A DNA stretch of 64,000 nt from positions 225,776 through 289,775 of the forward strand of contig NZ_SOCH01000002.1 in assembly GCF_004365165.1 (NCBI RefSeq), in the 5' to 3' direction. The stretch's first letter is position 1; each line of letters begins with the position of its first letter. This document shows, in pieces, positions 1-11,818 of the stretch. The position numbers and the translations under genes were made by a program. Under the pieces are notes generated by a model. It was not told the DNA's origin. It was given only the letters and a program-made list of their open reading frames with translations, and searched no databases. This DNA is from Metamycoplasma hyosynoviae (GTDB lineage: Bacteria; Bacillota_I; Bacilli_A; Mycoplasmatales; Metamycoplasmataceae).

Positions 1-3000
1 CAAATATGATTAAAAGAGTTAGTATTGAATTAACCGTTGAAGAAATACCTGAAATAAATCCAACTTCAATGTCTTTACTATCAACATTAAATGAAGCTCC
101 ATACATAATATCTTTACCATATATAGATTCTTTAGAATCTTCAAAGAAAGTCTTCAATATTTCACGAGCTAGTTTTGACATCTTAGGATCAGGATTTGAC
201 ATTTTACGAATATCTTCAAGTTCTGATGGAGAAATACCCAGTAAATTAGTTACTTTATCTTCATAACTAAAATTAATCTCACGTCCACTATCTTTATAAG
301 AATCTTTGTAGGAATTTACGATGTGTTCATAAACTGAAATATATTTTTCTTTAGGATTTGATATAAAGATACGACGGAAGAAGTTTCAAATAGCTTCATC
401 ACTACTATTATGAACATCAAAACTTGATGCAGCTCCTCAGAAACCTAATGAAGAGTAGGTGGTTAATGTATCAATAGTTTGAACTGGACTACTATCATTT
501 GAAAGTACACCATTAAATGCTTCATATTTACGTTTTCATTGTTGCAACATCTTTTCTTTTTGGTCTGGGAAAAGTGCGTAAAGTGAATTAAGTTCATCTT
601 TGCGAGCATCTTGAAGACGCTTAGATAAAATGTCAAAACCAAGAATACTATCAATAATATCTTTTCTTGAAACAAATTCGGTGTTGATGTAAGTATTAGA
701 CATACCTACAACTCTGAATTTAAGGTTTGTATTAGGTTTTTGAACCTTTAAAGATTTATAAATAAATCTATCAGTGTGATTTAATAGTTCAAAATCATAA
801 ACTCCATCTAATGAAAGACCTAAAACTTTTTGTGAAACTAGGTTAATTACTACGGGTATAGGTTCGCCTGGTTTTCAAGAAATATTAGCAAGAAGTTTAG
901 ATAAATCATTACCTTTGCTATCAATTAATCTAATGTATTTGCTATTAGGATAATATCCATAAATTTTATATTCTTTACCATTTATTTTTGAAGCAGCATG
1001 GCTATATTTTTCATTAGTTGAATCATTTCAATAAATACCACCGAATGATACAAAGAAATCATTCATATCAATTTTCTTATATGCTTTAATTAGAAAATCA
1101 CGGTATTCTTGACGAAATGCAGAAGTTGATACTCTAATAGGTTTTAAATATTCTTTGATATTAGCATCTCATTCAACATAGTTGAATTGTCGAAGTTCAT
1201 CTTTTTCAATATCATTCGAATGTCCTGTTCCTGATTTAGAGAAAATAAAGAAACTTGCACGGTTGTTTAAATCTTCTTGCTTGCCAGCTTTTAAATCAGC
1301 CAAGTATTTTTCTTTATCTTTTACAGCAATTAGTCCTTGATAAGAAGTGGAAGAATTAGACTTAAATAGATTTTGAGTATCTTGCATTTTTTCACTAACA
1401 CGTTTGAAAATTTGAATAACTCTAGCACGTTGAGTTTCAGGCATATTAGCATAAGTAATATCTCAAGGTGATATTTCAACACTTAGATCCATTAATAAAT
1501 CAAGTGATGATTTAGTTAATACAACTGGGTCGAATTTATTGATAATAACATCAGTGTTGAAGTTTCCACCAGGACGCAAGAAGTTAGGGTTATCATAATC
1601 AAGTTGCGAACCATTTGAAGATGATGCTCCTCCTGCTAAATCATTTGGAACATATAAGTATTTATGAAGTTCGTCTTTATTATATGTAACATAAGGTCCA
1701 CCTTCTACAGTTGGCGTTTCTAAGTTAAGTTTATATTTATAATTCCGATGTTCATAAGTTCGTTCAATTGATTTATTAAATACATTATTAGAAGATAAGA
1801 AGAACATTGAAATTAAAGCAGTTACCGAAAAGGCTATGAAAAGCGAGAGCATCTTCCAGAAATTATTTATCGCTATAGAAATAATAAACTTAGTTTTTAT
1901 ACTTGCTCGACGGAATAATGAAGATATTTTTTGAGCAATTTTACTTACGTTAACTTCAGCAAGTCCTGAAATAAGTTCAATTGCTTTTGTTCTTAGTGAA
2001 ATTAGTGTAATTAAGAATATTAAAAGTGTGACTGCAATTAAAGGTAAGACAATGGTAATTATCATTGAGAGGAAGTTAAATGGTATTGGCTGATTTTCAA
2101 GCGTCCAATAACTTGAAAAGATTTTCATAATTTTTAGTTGAACTGAAAGCCCGGCAATGTATCCTGCAAAACATCCTACTATTGTTGGAATTCAACCAAA
2201 TGATGAAAAGGCAAATGCAATTTCTGAAACTTTATATCCTTGCGCTCTTAAAATACCAATAACTTTGTTTTTAGATTCAATATATCTTTTGATAATAAAG
2301 AAAATAATTAATGAAACTAAAACAATTAGAAGTGTAACTAGATAAATAGTTGCATTTTTGATGATATCAACAATTTTTCTAATAGTTACAACACGAATAA
2401 CTCTTTCTGGGTGCAAGAAGTTAGTTTCATTTTGTAAGAATGCTTTTTTATTTGAAGTCTTGGTTACATTTTCAATGAAAGAATTGAATTTGTTTCTTAA
2501 TTCAGTTGGATTTTTTTCTTTTAAAAATCTACCTTTTTTATCAGTTGGTGATTTTACAAGTGCATATTCTTTAATTGCAAATGTAGGATATGCTGAATAA
2601 ATTCTGTCAAATCCTTTTTGATTTACATATAAAAGTGCTTGGTGTTTAGTATCAACTTGTAAGTTTTCTTCATTTACCACAGGATATAAATAATCTGCGG
2701 TCATATCAGCACCAATAATTAAATATTCAAGTGTATTAATCTTGATTTTATACTTATCATCTACTGAGGCTATAAATCTAGCCATTTCAATTGGGTTTTT
2801 AATATATTCAGATAAATCACCAGTATAAACTGATTTTTTATTGGTATTTAAATAACCATAATTTACTTTAGCTAAATAAGATCCTGCATCAGTATAAGTT
2901 ATATAGTTATAAATTGTGATAGGTTCAATTAATTTATCTACAAAAGTTTTAGCTATTTTGCTTACATTAATGCCATAAATTATTAAATCACCACCATTTT

Positions 3001-6000
3001 TATCTTTTAGTTTTTCACTAAAAGCATAGTTCATTCATGAAATATCAAGATCAACATTATTATCTGATTTTTCTTCAAGTTGGCTTTTATTCAAAATAAA
3101 TTTATCAAACAAAGGAATTATTGATTCTTTAATTTGATCAACTGAAAGTCCTGAAAGGTTGTTGAATAATTTCTTAACTATTTCAGCCACATTTCCTTTG
3201 TTTGGCTCATTTGAAAGAGCATATGACATTAACAGTTGTGGAAATGAAAGTGAAGTTAATGGATTTAAGGCAGCACCTGGGAAATTAATTAATGAAAGTG
3301 ATCTTGGAAGTTTAGCATTTGACAAAGTAATGTTATATAAAATATCAAATTCATAATCGTTAGCCACTAATGGTTTAAGCGCATTATTCTGATTTGTACT
3401 TTCAGTTACCATAAAAGTAGAAATAAATGTTTTCAATGCTTCTATGTAATTAGTTGGCATTAATGAAGATGATGCGATGTAACCTAGATTATAAACAACT
3501 TCATATCTATGTTTTAACAAAATTTTCTTTCAATCTTCTACAACTTCAGCACTTATTTTCTTTTTTGAAACTAGTTCATCGAAGTATTGTTTTATTGTAC
3601 TATTAGTTTCAAATAAACCTTGAAATTGTGTAGCAAGTTTTGAAGTTTCTGCATGAGCGAGTGCTATTTGTAAGGTCTTAGATTGATATTCAGTACCAGC
3701 CCCTAAAATTCCAATACCTGGAATTTTGTCAATAACAGCATCATAATTTGAAAATATTTTTGATATATCTTCTTTAGAAGACATTTCCATAAATTCAAGC
3801 AAAATGTCTTTGATTTGAGAATAAGTTAATTTCTTATTTTTAATTGTTATAACTTCGGGTTTTTGAGTTTCTGGATTCTTAATTATTTTTTGTTCGATGG
3901 TAGAAAGTTCATTTAATTCATATGCAAGTTTAATTCACAATGAATATAAATTCAAAGTGTTTTTAATCATCGATGCATCGCCATCTTTCATTAAATAAGG
4001 CACTAAGAATTTAGCAAGTGCTGAATGTAAGGTTTTTAAAAGTTCTTTATCTTGAACATTAGCCTTATCATTTATTAAAGCTGAATAATAGCTTAAATCG
4101 CTATATGATGCAATTTCTTTTGCGTTTTCATCAAAACCATATAGTCATTTACCAGTAGCAGGATCAATATTTTTATAGTTTTTCAAAGCAAGCTTTGAAA
4201 CAAAGTTTTTATAAGTTGCAACTTTTCTTTCAATTTCAATTATGTTAGTTAGATCACTATCGGTTGCAAGAACTGTAGTTTTTAAAAAATCAATTTCTTT
4301 TTCAGTTAGATCTAGTTTTTGATTATTGTTTTTAGCATATGTAATTTTAGTTAAAATATTTGAAATTTGTTCTTGGTTAAAAATATCAATTTCTTGACTT
4401 GGTTGTGAATTAGGAGAAGTTATATTTAACTTCAATAAACTAGGAATATCCAAAAGTGAAATCTTAGAATCTGATTTTTTAGGAATTTTAATTTTTAGAG
4501 TTTGACTTATAGTTTCAACTTCATCAGACAAGTTAAATAATTTAATGATGGCTGATTGGAAGTTAGAAATCTTACCTGTTATGTTATCTTCATTTTCAGA
4601 AGTAAGACCTGAAATAAATGAAGCAAGGTAATCTGAATTTTCAAGGATTTCAACATTGAAATTGCTATAAACTTTACCATTTGCTTCAACTTGATAAGTT
4701 CTTCTGCTTTGTTTTAATCTTTCTTCTAAAGCAGTGGCAAATTTGGTTACTGACAAGTTATCAATTAATTCATTGATACCATCATTTATGTTTTTATAGT
4801 AATCTGGATCTGGTGTTCCATCTTCAACTTTTTTAGCACTTAATCTTTTGAAAAAACTTTTTAAACGATCTGCATCAGTTTGAACAAAAGTATTATTTTT
4901 CTTATGAACGTCTTCTCATTTTTTATAAAGACTAGTTTCACTGTTTGGATTTAGTATCGTATTAAAATCAATTTCACTTATTAATGATTTGATGGCATAT
5001 TTAAATTTAGAATTATCTACTGAGGCAAAAAATGCTGAGGCAATTTTATGCACCGATAAGTTTCAGTATTCTAAATTAACTTCAGTTAGAGGAAAGTAAG
5101 GATGCTCTTTATATCATTTTTGAATGCTATTAGAAAAGTTTTCAAAATCAACTGAATTAATTAAATTCTTTAAGAAACTAAAGATCACTCTTTTACTTTT
5201 TATTACTTTCATAACTTCTAAAAGGCTCATATTTATGAAAGGAATTACATTTAAATTAACGCCAAATATTCTTGTGATATTTTCAATTTGTTCAACCAAA
5301 ATTCTGTCACGTTCTTCATCTGTCGAAGCTGATTGGATGTATTGTTTTTCAAAATAACTAATGATGTAGTTGAATAAGTTCTTAACAAAAATGTTCCCAT
5401 TCATATTAACAAATTGATAATTATGTGGCGATTCTGCACTGACATTTTTGATAACATTATTCAAAAAGTCAAATAGCACTTTTGTTAAAAGTGCATTGTT
5501 GTTTTTAGCCAACGCTAAAAGTGAATGGTAACTATTATCTTCAACTGCTTTTTTTAGATTATAGAAAACTGTGTTGATAGTATCTTCTGAAAATAGTTTG
5601 CTTGCGTCAGTGTCAATAATAATTTTCTTGATTGCAAAAGCTAGTTTTTCAATTGTTCTATTTTGAATAATATCATTTGTATATTCATTATTAATTGAAC
5701 CAAAAGCAACTGGGAAGGTATAGAAGTTTTTGAATTGTTGGTTTGTTCAAACTCATCCATTTTCACCAATTTCACCTTTGATAGTAAGTGAGTTATTTAC
5801 CATATAGTTATAAACATCATTTAATGATAAATAATCTTTTTTGTTATTTAAATTAACTTTCTTTCAAACCTTGTAATTTGAATGTTCATTAATTTTATTT
5901 TGCGTTAAAAGCACATAACTATCTTTTTTAGGCATTGCAATAGCCCCTAATATAGTTACATTATCTTTTTGCTCATCATTAGTGTTAGTTAAAACAACTA

Positions 6001-8023
6001 TCTTACCGCTTGGAACTTTACGCAAAATTTCAGTATTAGGGTAATAATCATAATAATCTTCAAATCTTATGTCAGCAACAAAGTATTTGAAATTAGGTGT
6101 AAAGTTATTTTCTAAAATAGCCTTAATTATTTCTTTAGTATAAACTGATGGAATTTTCTTTTCAATGTTTTTATCAGTTGGTTTTAAAATGAAACTATCT
6201 GACAGTTTTTCGGAAATAGATGAATTTAAAACAGTTTTTGAAAGTTGTTCTTCTTTTAATTTACCTACATTTAATTTAATGCCATTAACTTTTTCGTTTT
6301 CATCGCCAGCATTTATGAAGTGAAAAGCATTTTTTTGGCTTGTTGCTTCATCAACAGTTTCAACTGTTAAAGTTTGACGTAGCCCTAGATTTTTTTCACC
6401 AACTGATTTTTGAATTTCTTCCAAAATCAGTTTCTTAGCAAAATTAGATGAGCCTTCACGAACAAATGAGATCTTGTTTTTGAATTCATTATTGTCAGTT
6501 ATTTTTTCATATAACTTTTTATTAGCTTCAAGAGTTTGACTATCTTTATTAATTGTGCTATCAAAACTTGGATTAATAGCTTTTTCAATATCAATTATTG
6601 AATTATATGAATTTCCTGTTATTCAGTTATGCTTACTTAAAATGTCAAGTGATTTACCAGTTCAAGCTTTTTCAAATGCTATGTTAACAAATTCATCTTT
6701 CTTTTCACTAAAAGTAGCTTCTTCAGTTTGAACTTTTCCAGGTTTATCTTCATCGATTTCTTTTCCAGTTATATAAGTTGTTTGAGTTTCTTTTTTTCAA
6801 ATAGAAAAGTATTTTAAACTTTCATATAACTCAGGATCATATTTTTTAAGATTAACTATATATTTAAAATATGCACCTTTTCAATTTGATTTTTCTTCAT
6901 CATTTATTTCATTTCAATTCATTTTGAAACGGTGTCATTTGAAATAGTTTTTCTTAGTTATTTTTCTAATTCATTCTTTTGGAAATGAATATTTGAAACT
7001 ATTGTCCTTATCAAGTTTTTGATACTGAACTTCACTATTTTTGAAACTTTGAACTAATGAATCTTCAAATTTTTCTAATTTAAAATTGCTTTGAATAGCA
7101 TCATTACCATTTATATTGCCTTCGGTAGTGGTATATCCTGAAGCCAATTTGATACTTGCATCTGTTTGGCTACCTACTTTAAAGTATCACTTATCATCAC
7201 GTTTTTCAAAATTAAGTGCTTTTAAAACATCCTCACCTTTAATATAAGCAACTTGACCTTCACGTTTTCACTCTTCATAATCGCCTATTTTTAAAGATGC
7301 TTTTTTATCTTTTATGTTCAAAAATATTGTATGCGGATTAATAACATACAATCCTTCTTCTTTAGCTGAATATACAACTTTAACTAAATCATTTAACTTC
7401 AGATCATGTTTGAAAGTAAATTCATCAGTTTTTTCAGCTTTAATTTCATTAGTTTCAATTTCGAATTTATCGCCAACTTTTTTATAAATTCTAAACTTAG
7501 TTTTATCACTATCATTTTTAAATTTGATAACTTCATTTAGTTTAGCTTTTTCATCTGTGCCATTTGGTATAAAATCAGTAATTCTAAAATTATTTAAATT
7601 TGAATAGTAAAAAGTAATGAAATCTTCGGTTCTAATGTATTTATCACTTCCAGAATTTCATCCATTAATTGAATTTACTTTTATATAGTTTTCAGAATCT
7701 TTAGGAAAGCTTAGCATATAACGTTGCTCACCATTGCCTGAATAGGCAAAAGTAATAGGAGTATTGGTCTTTTTATTTTCAGCATCAATTTGGTCAAAAC
7801 CACCATTTGGAATCTTACCAGTTGAATTAATGTCAAGGTCAACTGTTAAATCGTGTAATCTTGAAATAGTTTCATAAGAATTAATTGTTTTCGAATAACT
7901 AGTTTTAATATCAAAAAATAATGTGAATATTCCAGAAGTCAAAAAGATTAAAATAGTTAAACAAATTACAACGATTTTATTTTTTGCAAGTGATTTAAAA
8001 ACCTCTTTGAATAGCCGTTTCAT
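1..8023 (-). CDS. Giant FtsX-type ABC transporter permease (3' end outside window)
   Basis: One reading frame with UGA as Trp runs from the ATG at 8023 to the window edge, at least 2,674 residues. It starts with a short basic segment and a membrane helix at about residues 17-37. A very long extracytoplasmic region of about 1,850 residues follows. A membrane block then appears: helices at about 1885-1912, 1945-1964 and 1987-2010, with the FtsX-like loop 'IGILRAQGYKVSEIAFAF' between the first two. Another helix at about 2045-2078 opens a second extracytoplasmic part, and a new hydrophobic stretch begins at the edge. This double layout matches the oversized FtsX/MacB-type permeases of mycoplasmas. 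AGGGAG precedes the start. The substrate is unknown. The nearest ATPase (8475-9215) is PhnC-type, so it is probably not the partner. Confidence 0.88.
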
Positions 8024-8137
8024 ACCTACTCCCTAAAAATAATTAAAAAATTATATATTATTAATTTTTATTTACAATATTTTTAATTTTTAAGAATTGA
8101 ATAACAAAAAATAGATAGGTCAAATTATCTAATTTGT

Positions 8138-8167
8138 ACTTAGTTTTTTTATCTTAATAAACTAAGT
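8138..8167. repeat. 9-bp perfect inverted repeat upstream of giant permease
   Basis: Arms ACTTAGTTT and AAACTAAGT are perfectly complementary and separated by 12 bases. No T-run follows in either direction beyond the loop itself, so it does not look like a standard terminator. It lies 115 bases upstream of the permease start. An operator or leader hairpin is possible; the function is unknown. Confidence 0.4.
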
Positions 8168-8408
8168 TTATTACTCTTAAAAAATTTAAAAATAATTTAT
8201 GTGAAATTTAGCATAGAAAAATAGTTTCTCTATATGATGAAAAATTACTCAAAATATAGAAATAAAACTTATAAATTTATTGACAAATTTTCCCATTTTA
8301 AACTAGTAAAATGCTTGCTGCTTTTTCATATATTCGCCATGCTAAAAAAACAAAAAAAATGTGAAAGTAGTTTTAAAAAAGAAAAAAAATCAAAACACTA
8401 ATTTTGTG

Positions 8409-8427
8409 AAAAAACCAATGTTTTGGT
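8409..8427 (-). terminator. Weak terminator-like hairpin after the P29 ATPase gene
   Basis: On the minus strand ACCAA-AACA-TTGGT forms a 5-bp stem followed at once by TTTTTT. It lies 48 bases beyond the stop of the ATPase gene. The stem is short, so the call is tentative. Confidence 0.4.
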
Positions 8428-8474
8428 CTAATTAATGAGTTGAATTTTGGTGTTATATTATTTAAAAATTTGAC

Positions 8475-9215
8475 TTAATTGTATAACTTTTCAATGTCTT
8501 CAGAAGTTATATCAGAAGGGACTTTATAGAATAAAACCTCTCCTTTTTTTAAGCCTATGATTTTATCAAAATATTTTTTTGCAAGCTCTATATCGTGAAT
8601 ATTCGCTATTACAGTGATGTTTTTGTTTTGAGATAGTTCTTTTATCAAAGATAAAACATCATTTGCAGTTTTAATATCGAGGCTTGTTGTGGGTTCATCA
8701 GCAAGGATTAATTTTGTGTCTTTTAACAAAAGTTTTGCAATTTCTACTCTTTGTTTTTGACCGCCACTTAGTTGATCAATTCGAGTGAATGCTTTATCAA
8801 AAAGCCCTAAACTCTCAAGTGTTTCATAGATTTCTTGCTTTTGAGATTTAGTTAAAATATGGAAGAAATCATAGAAAAAGTTTTTGTATTTCGTGTAAGT
8901 TCTTAAGATACTTTCATACACATTTTCAAAATCTAAAAGAAAAGTTTCTTGACTTAAAAAACCAATACTTTTTAAAAACTTTTTCATTTCTTTGCGGCTT
9001 AGTTCATTTATTTTTTTATCGTCTATATAAATGCTACCTTCAGATACAAAAAGTTGATTGATTATAGCATTAAAAATAGAAGTCTTACCAGCTCCTGATT
9101 TTCCGATAATTGCTATTTTTTGTCCACTAGAAATTGAAAAAGAAACATTATTAATAATGTTTACTTTTTTGTTATTTCTATAACTTGCAGTTAAATTTTG
9201 AAGTTTAATATCCAT
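8475..9215 (-). CDS. p29: ABC transporter ATPase, PhnC/P29 type, probable partner of P37/P69
   Basis: A 246-residue ABC ATPase. Walker A GKSGAGKT is at 38-45, the signature LSGGQ at 149-153, Walker B ILADE near 170-174 and the switch His at about 207. The insert around 98-125, the DKAFTRIDQLSGGQ segment and the tail after 'IIGLKKGEVLF' follow the PhnC (phosphonate-type) subfamily, as does mycoplasma P29. In the P37-P29-P69 systems this protein energises uptake through the P69 permease. Here it is the last gene of the pgi-ldh operon: its ATG overlaps the ldh stop as TAATG. Its likely partners are at 13792-16546 on the other strand. That pairing is an inference from subfamily; the adjacent giant permease is the alternative partner. 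Confidence 0.85.
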   Translation of the reverse strand: MDIKLQNLTASYRNNKKVNIINNVSFSISSGQKIAIIGKSGAGKTSIFNAIINQLFVSEGSIYIDDKKINELSRKEMKKFLKSIGFLSQETFLLDFENVYESILRTYTKYKNFFYDFFHILTKSQKQEIYETLESLGLFDKAFTRIDQLSGGQKQRVEIAKLLLKDTKLILADEPTTSLDIKTANDVLSLIKELSQNKNITVIANIHDIELAKKYFDKIIGLKKGEVLFYKVPSDITSEDIEKLYN

Positions 9216-10177
9216 TATAGATTATGTTTTATTTTTAGATTATTTAGAATTTCAATTACTGTTTCTTTTATTTCACGAGAATAATCGTCAAATAATTTTT
9301 GTTCATCTTCTTCTAATCTGATTTTAGGTAAATGTCTATATCCATCTTTACCCAGTATTACCGGAAGACCAAAATATATTCCATGGTTCTTATATTCTTT
9401 CGAAAGTTGAACTCCAAGTGAATATACACTTTGTCTATCATTTTCAATAGCAAGGGTTATTTCAGCAAGATTTTCACCAATTCCAAAATTGGTTATACCT
9501 TTACCTGAAATAATTTCGAAAGCTTCATCTTTAACTTTCTTGCCTAAATCATCAAGTCATTCTTTTGTAACTGTTCCATTAGCTAATCAGTCCTTTAATG
9601 AACCTAATCCAATTCTCATTTTTAGAAATGGAATAATACATCTAGCTCCATGTTCGCCTATTACAAAGCCTGTGATTGAACTTGCTTTTACTTTCAGTTT
9701 TTGAGACAAGAATTTTTTCATTCTTGCAGTTTCAAGTATTGTTCCTGAACTTATAACTTTACTTGGTTCAAATTTTGTTACTTGTTGATAAACTGATGCC
9801 ATTATATCAACAGGATTTGAAGCAATAATGGTTATTCCCTTAAATCCTGATTTTTTGATATTTTCAGCAATTTCTTTAATTAAAAGTGCATTATCTTTTA
9901 AAAGTTCTAATCTATCTTGAAGTTTACCTTCTTTTGGTTTTACACTTGCTGTTATTACAACAATTTGTGCATCTGCTAAATCTGCATATTTTCCAGCTTC
10001 AAAAGTTGATCCACAGTTTGCCATAGAGCAAGCCGCATCGTTTAAATCTTTAGCTTGAGCTTCTGCAAATTTTTCAAAAGCATCAATTAAAATGTAGTTA
10101 GCTTCAACGCCTTTATTTAAAGCAGCATATAGATAAGAACTTCCTACCGCTCCAACACCTACAATTCCTATTTTCAT
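9215..10177 (-). CDS. ldh: L-lactate/malate dehydrogenase family protein
   Basis: A 320-residue NAD-dependent 2-hydroxyacid dehydrogenase. The nucleotide loop GVGAVG is at 7-12, the catalytic motif GEHG at 174-177 with His176, and the substrate Arg in DRLELL at about 89. 'SGTILETAR' is close to the SGTxLDTAR of lactate dehydrogenases. The mobile-loop segment before Arg89 (KPKEGKLQ) is longer than usual, so malate versus lactate specificity cannot be read with certainty. It probably regenerates NAD+ at the end of glycolysis, which fits its place directly after pgi. The start overlaps the pgi stop (TAATG), and the next gene overlaps its own stop in the same way. Confidence 0.88.
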
Positions 10178-11490
10178 TATTTCTCTCCTTTAATAATCTT
10201 GCTAACTTTCTTGATCAAATTGATATTAAAATTCTTTATAGAGTTATTAATAAATGGATTTACCGCTTCAAGTCCTGCACTCATTATTGAAACTCTATGC
10301 ATAAATGAAACTATCCAACCTAATGTATTAGCATTAATTTCTGATATATAAATTTTAACATTTGGTACTTTATAAATAATAACATTATTTTCAATAATGG
10401 TGTTTCTTATTATTTTATTTATCCCATTGAAGGTGATGCTTGAAAGAGCATTTAAATCATCATCTATGTAGTTTGCACTATTAAAAATATGATAATCATA
10501 CTTTGGATTTTCAATTATGATATTAGTACAAAATGTGTTCAATGTGTTTTCATTCATTATTTGTGAGTTAATTTTTAAATCAACCAAGGCATTTTGATTT
10601 AATGCTAGAATTCCCGAACTATCTTTTAGTGAAGTTTCATTTAAATAAACACCCAAAACTTTTGTTATCAAATCTAAATCTTTAGAGTAATTATTTATAA
10701 CTTCTATTTTGAAATTGTTTTTTCGTAAAATATGTCTAATTACTGCATATTGATAAGCAGGATTTTGTTCTAAACTATTATTAGAAAATCTTTGGTTAGC
10801 TTCATAAGCGCCTTCAAGATATTTATCAATATTTATTTCTGCACATGCAAGTGGAAACAAAATAGCAGCTGTATAGTTAGAAAAGTTTTCAGTTGTATTA
10901 TCAAACAAAGTAAAGTGATTATACTTATATTTTTGAACTAGTTTAAATAAACTACCAAAGTTATTATTGGTTGTGATGTAAATATATTTGTTAGCATTTA
11001 GCTTACCAACATTTTTTTCAAGAATGTATTTAAATTCTCTGAAAAGTAGTAATGTTTGAAATGATTCGCCTGTTTTTGAAATTACATTAATTGCAAAACT
11101 TTTATTTTTGATTTTTTCAACAATTTGAGCAAATTCACTGCCATCAATACTTTCATCAACAAAAATAAATTTGATCTTATTCTCAAAAGGATTACTTCCA
11201 TGATATAGGTCAAAAAGTGATTTTATTTGAAGACAATATGATTTATTTGCAAGAACAATAAAATATTCAATTTTCTCTTCATATAAAAGAATTTTTGAAA
11301 ATTGCAAAATCTTTTCATAATCTATTTTGGTTATGTTTTTATAGATATTGAAAAACCCATAATATTCATTATCAGTATCTATCAACATATTAATTTTTTC
11401 ATTAATAATTTTCACTTCACTTTGGTATTTATTAATAGATTCTTCTTTTACTGCATAATCAAAATTAATTGCGATTTTACTATTTGCCAT
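10177..11490 (-). CDS. pgi: Glucose-6-phosphate isomerase
   Basis: A 437-residue protein that would interconvert glucose 6-phosphate and fructose 6-phosphate. Family landmarks visible are 'VISKTGESFQTLLLFREF' near the middle, which corresponds to the phosphate-binding S-K-[ST]-G segment, and 'AGLEAVNPFINNSI' near the C-terminus, which matches the conserved A-L-x-x-V-N-P-F stretch. The length is typical of the Gram-positive-type enzyme. The sequence is otherwise quite diverged, especially between residues 180 and 350. It overlaps the end of the S1-domain gene by 11 bases and is coupled to ldh by TAATG, so both glycolytic enzymes sit on one message. Confidence 0.85.
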   Translation of the reverse strand: MANSKIAINFDYAVKEESINKYQSEVKIINEKINMLIDTDNEYYGFFNIYKNITKIDYEKILQFSKILLYEEKIEYFIVLANKSYCLQIKSLFDLYHGSNPFENKIKFIFVDESIDGSEFAQIVEKIKNKSFAINVISKTGESFQTLLLFREFKYILEKNVGKLNANKYIYITTNNNFGSLFKLVQKYKYNHFTLFDNTTENFSNYTAAILFPLACAEINIDKYLEGAYEANQRFSNNSLEQNPAYQYAVIRHILRKNNFKIEVINNYSKDLDLITKVLGVYLNETSLKDSSGILALNQNALVDLKINSQIMNENTLNTFCTNIIIENPKYDYHIFNSANYIDDDLNALSSITFNGINKIIRNTIIENNVIIYKVPNVKIYISEINANTLGWIVSFMHRVSIMSAGLEAVNPFINNSIKNFNINLIKKVSKIIKGEK

Positions 11491-11818
11491 ATCTTATTCC
11501 TTTCATTACAAAATCCAGCAATTGCTCAAAGTTATTGTTTTCAGTTTCAAGTTTGTATTTGAAGGGATTACGTAATTCTTTTGGATGAATTCTTTTAAAT
11601 GAAACTATTAAATCACCAAGTGGATCTATATCAATTATTTGTAGTTGTTTTATAGAATTAATTTTGAATAATTTTTCAATATCTGCTACTTTGTAATCAC
11701 TTATTTCTTTAATTGTTAAATAACATTTTTTACTATCAGCAGTATATAAATAAACAACATTTCTTCATACTTTTTTTACCTGGGCTTTTATTATTTGTCC
11801 TACTTTATACTTTTCCAT
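11480..11818 (-). CDS. Small S1-domain RNA-binding protein
   Basis: 112 residues. The first 75 or so look like an OB-fold S1 domain: 'VGQIIKAQVKKVWRNVVYLY' at the start, then 'CYLTIKEISDY' and 'IDPLGDLIVSFKRI'. The size and single domain resemble the YugI/GSP13 family, which binds RNA or ribosomes. The remaining C-terminal segment is short and charged. The start ATG overlaps the stop of the upstream lipoprotein gene by one base, and the end overlaps pgi by 11 bases, so the protein is translationally coupled on both sides. It contains a UGA-coded Trp, so it is shortened if read with the standard code. Confidence 0.72.

Larger units (their letters stand above)
8024..8474. other. 451-base non-coding region between P29 ATPase and giant permease
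   Basis: No open frame of useful length was found on either strand with UGA read as Trp. The region is very AT-rich. It holds a weak terminator for the gene at 8475 and a 9-bp inverted repeat at 8138-8167, listed separately. The promoter of the giant permease should lie near 8040-8100, but the sequence there is so AT-rich that no single -10 box stands out. Confidence 0.7.

Noticed and set aside
1..8023. A run of about nine separate leftward ORFs of 70-280 residues
   Set aside because: All are in the same frame and end only at TGA. Reading UGA as Trp joins them without an internal TAA or TAG in the stretches I translated, so they are one gene, not a decayed region.
8475..9215. The ATPase as energiser of the adjacent giant permease
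   Set aside because: Its insert and C-terminal tail follow the PhnC subfamily, not the MacB/LolD type that works with FtsX-like permeases. Kept as the second choice.
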